From JAHFJA01 sp964357385 (GTDB lineage: Bacteria; Patescibacteriota; Patescibacteriia; JACQRZ01), in contig CAYHKW010000053.1 in NCBI GenBank assembly GCA_964357385.1, positions 1 to 7,353 of the forward strand: DNA of 7,353 nt. Direction: 5' to 3'. Below, in pieces: positions 1 to 5,301 of this stretch; within the stretch, counting starts at the first letter, position 1; each line of letters begins with the position of its first letter. The notes under the pieces were generated by a model that saw only the letters and a list, made by a program, of their open reading frames with translations, ran no database searches and was not told the DNA's origin. The translations under genes were made by a program, and so were the position numbers.

Positions 1-12
1 TGTTATGCGATT

Positions 13-44
13 TTGAACCTATTATATGCTATCATGTATATACT
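13..44 (+). promoter_or_regulatory. Candidate promoter of the membrane-protein gene at 60
   Basis: A TTGAAC -35-like hexamer lies at 13-18. AT-rich -10 candidates follow: TATATA at 37-42 (18 bp spacer) or the better TATACT at 39-44 (20 bp spacer). Either would start transcription near 49-51 and leave a leader of about 10 nt before the ATG at 60. No Shine-Dalgarno sequence is visible. The region is at the window edge and AT-rich, so the exact boxes are uncertain. Confidence 0.4.
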
Positions 45-59
45 CGCAACAAATATTCT

Positions 60-782
60 ATGAAACAAAACAATTCAACACGACTTAACTGTTTTACCCC
101 ACCAGTAGCCCTCGCAACATTTATTATCGAAATTCTATTTGCCCTCTATATATTAGTGCGCCATCAGCGTGATCGTTTTATGTATGGCATGGCAGCCACA
201 CTTTTGTTGTTGGGGACATTTCAATTATCAGAATACATGCTGTGTATGGGCGGTGATCAATGGTGGTGGTTGCGTATAGGGCATGTTGCGATTACGCTCC
301 TGCCTGCATTGGGACTCCATATGGTGCGCATGCAGACAAAATCACGAGGACGTATTGCGGTCATTGCAGCATATGCGGCCGCCGCAGCGTTTTCGATAGC
401 GTATTTTACACTTCCTGATATGCTTGCGGCAGTAACCTGTACCGGTACCTTTGTTGCATTCCATGTCGATAGCACGTTTAACATGCTTTATGGGATATTT
501 TATCTCGGACTGCTTACGTGGGCGATTGTAGAGCTTCTCAATGCTATGAAAAACAGAGTAGGTGACCAGATTATCATTGGGTGGATGCTGGCTGGGTATT
601 CATCGTTTATAGTGCCAATGGCGATTATATATATGTTGATTGAAGGGGCACGTATCGGTATTCCATCGATTATGTGCGGGTTTGCGGTACTGCTTGCATT
701 GATTATTGTCTGCGCTATCATGCCGCGACATCGAGAGTTGCAGCTCTCAAGAATCAATAAGAAAACAAAAAAGAGGCGATAA
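60..782 (+). CDS. Polytopic (about 7-helix) membrane protein of unknown function
   Basis: A 240-residue integral membrane protein whose function I cannot name. Hydrophobic segments by eye: residues 16-33, 40-61, 71-89, 98-118, 142-163, 170-194 and 199-221, followed by a strongly basic tail (KKTKKRR). Seven helices with the tail cytoplasmic would put the N-terminus outside. The stretches FQLSEYMLC (54-62), a Trp triplet (68-70) and LPALGLH (81-87) recall the 7-helix N-terminal sensor modules of some histidine kinases (HisKA_7TM type), but no kinase, cyclase or GGDEF domain follows, so the module stands alone. That resemblance is an inference, not an identification. The start at 60 has a short leader and no Shine-Dalgarno sequence. 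The last codons and the TAA lie inside the terminator hairpin shared with ahpC. Confidence 0.75.
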   Translation: MKQNNSTRLNCFTPPVALATFIIEILFALYILVRHQRDRFMYGMAATLLLLGTFQLSEYMLCMGGDQWWWLRIGHVAITLLPALGLHMVRMQTKSRGRIAVIAAYAAAAAFSIAYFTLPDMLAAVTCTGTFVAFHVDSTFNMLYGIFYLGLLTWAIVELLNAMKNRVGDQIIIGWMLAGYSSFIVPMAIIYMLIEGARIGIPSIMCGFAVLLALIIVCAIMPRHRELQLSRINKKTKKRR

Positions 783-793
783 GCCTCTTTTTT
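767..793. terminator. Bidirectional intrinsic terminator between convergent genes
   Basis: An 11-bp perfect stem (AAAAAAGAGGC at 767-777 with GCCTCTTTTTT at 783-793) closes a 5-nt GATAA loop. T-runs follow the GC core on both strands, so it can stop the membrane-protein gene (+) and ahpC (-). The TAA stop of the upstream gene (780-782) is in the loop and its basic C-terminal codons form the left arm. The ahpC stop (801-803) lies 8 bp beyond the right arm. Confidence 0.88.
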
Positions 794-800
794 GGAATCG

Positions 801-1397
801 TTATATTTTTCCTACCAAATCAGGTCCTGGGGTTAATGTTTTTGCTCCGGGCGCCCAACTTGCAGGACACACCTGTCCGGGATTTTCTTTTACAAAAATT
901 GCTGCCTTGAGTTTGCGCAAGAGCTCTGTTGCGCTGCGGCCGATGCTATTGTCATGCATTTCAAATGCTTTGAGTTTTCCTTCAGGATCAAAGATAAAGG
1001 TTCCGCGAAGTGAAAGCCCTTCTTCGTAAATATAGGTACCTAATTCTTGACACAATGTGCCGGTCGGATCAGCAAGCATGGGGAATTTGACCTTTCCAAT
1101 CGCAGGGGACTGGTCATGCCATGCTTTGTGGACAAACTCAGTATCAGTGCTCACACTCAATACTTCAGCATTGAGTGATTTGAATTCTTCATAATGATCG
1201 GCCATTTCTTCCAGCTCGGTCGGGCAAATAAAGGTAAAGTCAGCAGGGTAAAAAAACAATATAACCCATTTCCCTTTGTAGTCAGCAAGTTTGAGAGGGT
1301 TAAATTTCCCGTCCTGATATGCGGTAAGCATCAGATCAGGGATCTGCATGCCAATCATGGGGCTACATGATTCGTAGGGGATCATTTCTTCTTCCAT
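801..1397 (-). CDS. ahpC: AhpC-type typical 2-Cys peroxiredoxin
   Basis: A 198-residue cytosolic peroxidase that reduces H2O2, alkyl hydroperoxides or peroxynitrite. With the start at 1397, the peroxidatic Cys is residue 58 in FTFICPTELEE and the resolving Cys is residue 177 in GQVCPASW. This is the two-VCP arrangement of the Prx1/AhpC subfamily. LRGTFIFDPEG and HDNSIGRS match conserved family positions, and the C-terminus DLVGKI is like enteric AhpC. The frame is open to an ATG at 1466, but the best promoter (1428-1456) lies inside that extension and its 23 residues look non-coding. I therefore use the ATG at 1397. The ATG at 1385, preceded by GGAAGAAGAA, is an equally possible start giving 194 residues. 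An extra Cys11 lies near the N-terminus. No AhpF or thioredoxin reductase partner is in the window, so the electron donor is unknown. The gene appears monocistronic. Confidence 0.93.
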   Translation of the reverse strand: MEEEMIPYESCSPMIGMQIPDLMLTAYQDGKFNPLKLADYKGKWVILFFYPADFTFICPTELEEMADHYEEFKSLNAEVLSVSTDTEFVHKAWHDQSPAIGKVKFPMLADPTGTLCQELGTYIYEEGLSLRGTFIFDPEGKLKAFEMHDNSIGRSATELLRKLKAAIFVKENPGQVCPASWAPGAKTLTPGPDLVGKI

Positions 1398-1427
1398 AGT
1401 GTTTGATGAGGAATAATAAGTGGTTCT

Positions 1428-1456
1428 ATGATAGAGGAAATTCCAAAGACAGGCAA
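1428..1456 (-). promoter_or_regulatory. Predicted sigma70-type promoter of ahpC
   Basis: Reading the minus strand, a TTGCCT -35 (1451-1456) and a TATCAT -10 (1428-1433) are separated by 17 bp. The expected +1 is near 1421, giving a leader of about 24 nt to the ATG at 1397. Because the promoter lies downstream of the ATG at 1466, it argues against that longer start. Confidence 0.6.
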
Positions 1457-1498
1457 GGTAACACACAAAGCCACAGTGTGTATCTTAGTTAAGAGATT

Positions 1499-1507
1499 TG
1501 ATATACT
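1499..1507 (+). promoter_or_regulatory. Extended -10 promoter of the Ig-like protein gene
   Basis: TGATATACT at 1499-1507 combines a TGn extension with a TATACT -10. No good -35 is visible about 17 bp upstream, as is usual for extended -10 promoters. The expected +1 is near 1514, giving a leader of about 29 nt that contains no Shine-Dalgarno sequence. It is divergent from the ahpC promoter, and the two predicted start sites are about 93 bp apart. Confidence 0.5.
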
Positions 1508-1542
1508 AACTATGCTTATACCTAAATCTTATTTTTAAGTGT

Positions 1543-2421
1543 ATGTTCAATGTGCGTACGATCGGTCGCAAGGCTCTTACTACAGGGGTCATTGTTGCGT
1601 CCGTAGCGGGTTCATTTGTTTCTCCTGCAGTATCGTTGGCGGCCGGGTGTCAAAGCGGAACCCTTATTAAAGGGTCGCTGCATTCCGTCTATTATTGTGG
1701 TGCTGATGGCAAGCGGTATGTATTTACGGGTGAAAAGAGTTATCGAACATGGTACGCAAGTTTTGATAATATTACGACGATTTCCGATTCTGATTTGGGA
1801 AGCATTTCAATCGGCGGAAACGTAACGTATCGTCCGGGGGTAAAAATGGTAAAAATTGATACTGATCCAAAAGTATATGCCGTCGGTCATGGCGGTACGT
1901 TGCGTTGGGTGACCACCGAAGCAATTGCCAGTTGTCTGTACGGTGCGCAGTGGAATACAAAAATCGATGACATTGCTGATGCATTTTTTGTAAACTACAA
2001 AACAGGCGCTGCGATTACGAACTGTGGGGATTTTAATACCGCAAATGAGATGAATGGTGCATTAACGATCAATCAGGATAAGGATTTGCAACCTGCTGCT
2101 GATACTACTGCCCCTATTGTTATCTCTGTCGATCCTGCTAATGGTTCGACGACCGTGGCTCGCAATGCAACAATTTCCGCCACCTTTAGTGAGGCAATGA
2201 GCGTAGGTACCATCAATGCATCTAATGTTACCCTTAAAAGTGCCGGCAATGTATCAGTATCAGGAGTAGTGACATATAGCGGCAACAAGGCATATTTCAA
2301 TCCTGATGCAACCCTTGCTGCGAATACTACGTATAGTGCTGAAATTAAAGCAGGCGTTAAGGATGTTGTTGGTAATGCTATGGTTTCCAGCTACGGATGG
2401 TCATTTACCACCACCCAATAA
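1543..2421 (+). CDS. Secreted protein: signal peptide, duplicated orphan repeat, Big_5-type Ig-like domain
   Basis: 292 residues, predicted to be exported. Residues 1-33 form a Sec signal peptide: basic RTIGRK, a hydrophobic core at 12-27 and an SLA-type cleavage site before AGC. The Cys at 36 sits in LAAGC, a poor lipobox (Ala at -3), so lipoprotein processing is possible but weakly supported. Residues 36-165 contain two similar units, about 49-90 (VYYCGADGKRYVF...) and 111-152 (VYAVGHGGTLRWV...), each ending in an acidic I..D.D segment. I know this module by appearance from Patescibacteria but cannot assign it a function. Four Cys (36, 52, 131, 161) could form disulfides. Residues 188-292 are a Big_5-type Ig-like domain (TTAPIVISVDPANG... 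to WSFTTTQ). There is no C-terminal anchor or sorting motif, so it is either released or held by other surface factors. A surface or adhesion role is inference. Confidence 0.85.
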   Translation: MFNVRTIGRKALTTGVIVASVAGSFVSPAVSLAAGCQSGTLIKGSLHSVYYCGADGKRYVFTGEKSYRTWYASFDNITTISDSDLGSISIGGNVTYRPGVKMVKIDTDPKVYAVGHGGTLRWVTTEAIASCLYGAQWNTKIDDIADAFFVNYKTGAAITNCGDFNTANEMNGALTINQDKDLQPAADTTAPIVISVDPANGSTTVARNATISATFSEAMSVGTINASNVTLKSAGNVSVSGVVTYSGNKAYFNPDATLAANTTYSAEIKAGVKDVVGNAMVSSYGWSFTTTQ

Positions 2422-2440
2422 GAAAGCCTTTGTTTGAAAG

Positions 2441-2469
2441 AAAGAGAGGCCTTAATGGGGCCTCTTTTT
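2441..2469 (+). terminator. Intrinsic terminator after the Ig-like protein gene
   Basis: Left arm 2441-2451 (AAAGAGAGGCC) pairs with right arm 2459-2469 (GGCCTCTTTTT) across a 7-nt loop, with one G-U pair. The T-run ends one base before the -35 box of the next gene, so termination and re-initiation are packed together. Confidence 0.85.
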
Positions 2470-2470
2470 C

Positions 2471-2498
2471 TTGATCGCAAGGCTATTTAGTGTATAAT
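2471..2498 (+). promoter_or_regulatory. Strong sigma70-type promoter of the rel gene
   Basis: TTGATC (2471-2476), a 16 bp spacer and a perfect TATAAT (2493-2498). The expected +1 is about 2505. The -10 hexamer overlaps the first in-frame ATG (2497-2499), which therefore cannot be transcribed from this promoter. The next in-frame ATG (2509) would have a leader of about 4 nt. Confidence 0.75.
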
Positions 2499-2508
2499 GA
2501 GCGCGTAT

Positions 2509-3942
2509 ATGCAACTATCTGACCTTATCTCGAAAATTAAGGAATATAATCCTCATGCTGATGAGGATCTGCTTAGTCTTGCCTATGAATTTGCTGACGA
2601 AGCGCATAAAGGGCAAAAACGCCGATCAGGGGAAGATTTTATTCAACACTGCCTATCGACAGCATATACGTTGGCGAGCATGCAGATGGATACCCCAACA
2701 ATCATTGCCGGGCTTCTGCATGAAGTCACTGATGAAACCCCGATTACCATTAACGAACTCTCAAAGCAGTTTGGTAAAGATGTTGCGGTGTTGGTTGGGG
2801 GTGTCTCTAAGCTGGGATTGATGAAATATCGCGGGGTTGATAAGTATGCTGAAAATCTTCGCAAGATGTTTGTGGCGATGGCAAAAGATATTCGTATTAT
2901 AGTTATAAAATTTGCCGATCGATTGGATAACCTTAAAACACTTGATGTTCTTCCTGAGGACAAACGGGATCGTATTGCCAATGAGGTATTAGAAATTTAT
3001 GTTCCTATTGCGAATCGTTTGGGAATGGGAAGAATTAAAACGCAAATGGAAGATTTGGCATTTCGCTATGTGCACCCCCAGGAATACGAGGCGTTATTAG
3101 CACAAGTGCAACCTATTATTACCCAAAAGGATGAGTATTTGCGCCGCGTGGAAGACATTGCGCGTAAGGCTCTTGAAGAAAGTGGCATAAAAGAATTTAA
3201 AATTGAAAGCCGGGTAAAAAATCTTTACAGTATTTATAAAAAATTAGAAAAGAAAGGTGAGATGGAAGTGACTGGTCTGTATGACCTGGTGGCGTTGCGT
3301 ATTATTGTTGACAGTGTTGCTGATTGTTATGCGGCGTTGGGAATTATTCATCAACACTGGAAACCGTTGCCGGGACGTATAAAAGACTATATTGCTCAGC
3401 CAAAGACAAATAACTATCGAGGTCTTCATACGACGATTTTTTGTGAAGAAGGAGAGATCGTGGAGTTTCAGATACGGACAAAAGAAATGGATCAAGAAGC
3501 AAAATTTGGTATTGCTGCCCATTGGCACTACGATGAGTCGGGGAAACGTGCTACTTCGCTTTCACGAGGAACAGAGTGGATTGATGAAATGGTATCCTTG
3601 CCACAAAATGTGACGGATGACCAAGAATATCTATCATCGGTACGTCTTGACGCATTTGGTGACCGTATTTTTGTGTTTACTCCTCAAGGCGATGTCATAA
3701 ATCTTCCGGAACAGTCAACGCCGGTAGACTTTGCGTATCGTATCCATACAGGTGTAGGGAGGCGTTGCGTGGGAGCAAAGATCAATGATATGATGGGAAC
3801 CCTTGAAACGCCCCTACAAAGCGGTGATGTCGTTGAAATCCTCACTGACAAGAATAGGAAAAAACCCAATGCTGACTGGCTTTCTTTTGTTAAAACAAGC
3901 TGTGCACGAAGCCATATACGAGCCCAGCTAAGAGAGGTATAA
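2509..3942 (+). CDS. rel: RelA/SpoT-family (p)ppGpp synthetase, C-terminally short, with altered HD motif
   Basis: Cytosolic alarmone enzyme that moves pyrophosphate from ATP to GDP or GTP. Numbering here counts the ATG at 2497 as residue 1; the 2509 start (residue 5, protein of 477 residues) is preferred because the -10 box covers the upstream ATG. Residues 25-200: HD hydrolase fold. His51, His75, Asp141, Asn145 and Thr148 are kept, but the HDxxED signature reads HEVTDE (75-80). Residues 225-345: synthetase, with RVK (239-241), YSIYKK, YDLVALR (Asp263), RIKDYI (294-299), YRGLHTT, EFQIRT (Glu323) and AAHW; it looks active. Residues about 389-450: TGS domain. The protein stops about 30 residues later. 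The helical, zinc-finger or coiled-coil, and ACT domains of the usual 700-750-residue enzymes are missing, with no remnant downstream. Synthesis is likely; hydrolysis is uncertain. Confidence 0.94.
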   Translation: MQLSDLISKIKEYNPHADEDLLSLAYEFADEAHKGQKRRSGEDFIQHCLSTAYTLASMQMDTPTIIAGLLHEVTDETPITINELSKQFGKDVAVLVGGVSKLGLMKYRGVDKYAENLRKMFVAMAKDIRIIVIKFADRLDNLKTLDVLPEDKRDRIANEVLEIYVPIANRLGMGRIKTQMEDLAFRYVHPQEYEALLAQVQPIITQKDEYLRRVEDIARKALEESGIKEFKIESRVKNLYSIYKKLEKKGEMEVTGLYDLVALRIIVDSVADCYAALGIIHQHWKPLPGRIKDYIAQPKTNNYRGLHTTIFCEEGEIVEFQIRTKEMDQEAKFGIAAHWHYDESGKRATSLSRGTEWIDEMVSLPQNVTDDQEYLSSVRLDAFGDRIFVFTPQGDVINLPEQSTPVDFAYRIHTGVGRRCVGAKINDMMGTLETPLQSGDVVEILTDKNRKKPNADWLSFVKTSCARSHIRAQLREV

Positions 3943-3943
3943 T
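3931..3943 (+). promoter_or_regulatory. -10 box overlapping the rel stop codon, for the PEGA-domain gene
   Basis: A perfect TATAAT at 3938-3943 is made from the last rel codon and its TAA stop. Standard spacing puts +1 at 3950, exactly the A of the next ATG, so the transcript would be leaderless. No convincing -35 is visible 16-18 bp upstream. A competing reading is translational coupling: AGAGAGG at 3931-3937 is Shine-Dalgarno-like but sits 12 nt from the ATG, longer than usual. Confidence 0.5.
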
Positions 3944-3949
3944 ATCTGT

Positions 3950-5299
3950 ATGCGACTTTGGATTCGTCGGATTATTTTTTCATTATTTGCTCTCGGCTTT
4001 ATAGTAAGTGCGGTCGGTCTTTTGTTATATGCAAACGGATATCGTTTCAATATTAGTAGCTGGTGGTTTGAAAAAACAGGAGTGGTGACTATCGATTCTT
4101 CTCCCACCAATGCCACGATTTCGCTCGGTACTGCTACCACGGGGTCATTTTGGCAGCGTAGTATTTCACAAGGTAAGCCATATAAAACACCATCACGGGT
4201 AACCTATGTATTGCCGGGACAGTATCATGTGGTGCTTTCCAAAGAAGGATTTTGGGATTTTGCACGGGACATTGATGTCCAGGCGGGAGTAACCTCATTT
4301 TTTACCAATGGTATCCTACTAAAAAAAGAACAGCCGAAACAAGTATTGGCAGTGAAAACAGTGCGCACTCTGAATTTGCTGGGTAAAACTTCATATCTTG
4401 TTCAAACCGCAAATGATTTGTTTGTCGTTGATCGAAAGTCACAAAAAAGTGAAAAAGTATATCACTCTGAAGAAGAGATCAGCAACTTACTCCTTGCTCC
4501 AAGCGGATCGTTCGCAATATTTAAGACGGGTGATTTATGGCTGCGGCTTGATCTGAGCAGTACTGACAAAACGATTACGGTGCTCAAAATAGAGGAAGGA
4601 GAATCTCTCATATTTGGTGAACGTGACATGGTATACGGATGTGGTCCCAATGGGATCAGTGCGTATCCGAATTTGAGCCGTGTTGCCTTTAAGGAACATG
4701 TTTCGGTGCTGGATTGTACGGTGGTTGATTTGACCCTTTATAGCTTGGAAGTGCAAGGAAGAGAGGTTGAATTACGTGCACTGCCGTTAAATCAACTTAA
4801 AGGAGAGGAGCAAGCGATTGCTCATATTCCATCAAAAAAAGCCTCATTTGGGCACGGTGATCTACCGTATTTGATAATAAATACTGATGCTGAAAAAACA
4901 TACGTATACAACACACAAGACCCCCAACATCATTTAATCGATCTTGATACGATGAATATGGCTGTGAAGTATGACGCACAAACATTAATTGCAAATAATA
5001 CCGTAGAGATACACAAATATCACATTAATAATACTGATTCATCAAAAGAGCTTTTAACTCGAGAGGGAGGTGCAATCAGTGAAGTGTTAGTGATACCCAC
5101 TATTCCTTATGTATTTTTTGTCCGTGACAACCATGAATTGATTGCTTTGGAGCAAACAGACCTTAACCCTAATCGATATACGCTTGCAGCCTTTGATCGC
5201 ATTGCGTTGGTGCTCACGCTGGCTGACAAAAAAACACTCCTTATCGCGGGTGTGCGGCAAGGAGTCGAGGGAGTGTTTGAACTAAATATCTTGGAGTAA
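3950..5299 (+). CDS. Membrane-anchored PEGA-domain protein
   Basis: 449 residues, function unknown. A short basic N-terminus (RLWIRR) precedes one transmembrane helix (about 8-27) and a YANGYRF motif (27-33), so the bulk should face outside. Residues about 43-120 resemble a PEGA domain: TGVVTIDSSPTNATISL, then LPGQYHVVLSKEGFWDF, then a DVQAGVTSF strand. PEGA domains are small beta-sandwiches of surface proteins. Residues about 130-449 are beta-rich with repeated hydrophobic strands and turn motifs (LAPSGSFAIFKTGDLWLRL, IPTIPYVFFVRDNHELIAL). This would suit a beta-propeller-like fold, but I see no canonical blade motif. The start follows the rel stop by 7 nt, so it may be read both from its own -10 box and through rel. 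It converges with the LCP gene after a 2 bp gap. No + strand terminator is visible past its stop. Confidence 0.82.
   Translation: MRLWIRRIIFSLFALGFIVSAVGLLLYANGYRFNISSWWFEKTGVVTIDSSPTNATISLGTATTGSFWQRSISQGKPYKTPSRVTYVLPGQYHVVLSKEGFWDFARDIDVQAGVTSFFTNGILLKKEQPKQVLAVKTVRTLNLLGKTSYLVQTANDLFVVDRKSQKSEKVYHSEEEISNLLLAPSGSFAIFKTGDLWLRLDLSSTDKTITVLKIEEGESLIFGERDMVYGCGPNGISAYPNLSRVAFKEHVSVLDCTVVDLTLYSLEVQGREVELRALPLNQLKGEEQAIAHIPSKKASFGHGDLPYLIINTDAEKTYVYNTQDPQHHLIDLDTMNMAVKYDAQTLIANNTVEIHKYHINNTDSSKELLTREGGAISEVLVIPTIPYVFFVRDNHELIALEQTDLNPNRYTLAAFDRIALVLTLADKKTLLIAGVRQGVEGVFELNILE
5228..5265 (-). terminator. Probable terminator of the LCP gene, inside the convergent CDS
   Basis: On the minus strand, ACTCCTT (5265-5259) pairs with AAGGAGT (5242-5236), with a 2x2 internal loop and an inner CGC/GCG stem closing a 6-nt loop. 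A G and a run of seven T (5234-5228) follow. It lies 37-74 nt past the LCP stop. An alternative longer stem, AAACACTCC at 5232-5240 with GGAGTGTTT at 5270-5278, also exists. Both lie within the last 25 codons of the PEGA gene, where those bases encode protein too. Confidence 0.6.
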
Positions 5300-5301
5300 T
5301 T

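Noticed and set aside
706..1029. Open frame of 107 codons on the + strand across ahpC.
   Set aside because: It runs antisense to the clearly conserved peroxiredoxin, crosses the terminator and shows no recognisable protein features.
1398..1466. A 23-residue N-terminal extension of AhpC from the ATG at 1466.
   Set aside because: The predicted ahpC promoter lies inside it, the residues do not resemble any AhpC N-terminus, and the family domain begins after the ATG at 1385/1397.
1630..1655. Lipoprotein lipobox at LAAGC in the Ig-like protein.
   Set aside because: Ala rather than Leu, Val or Ile is at -3; an ordinary signal peptidase I site just before it fits better. Not fully excluded.
3244..3528. 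A 94-codon minus-strand frame within rel.
   Set aside because: It is antisense to the conserved synthetase domain, has low-complexity composition and no start signal.
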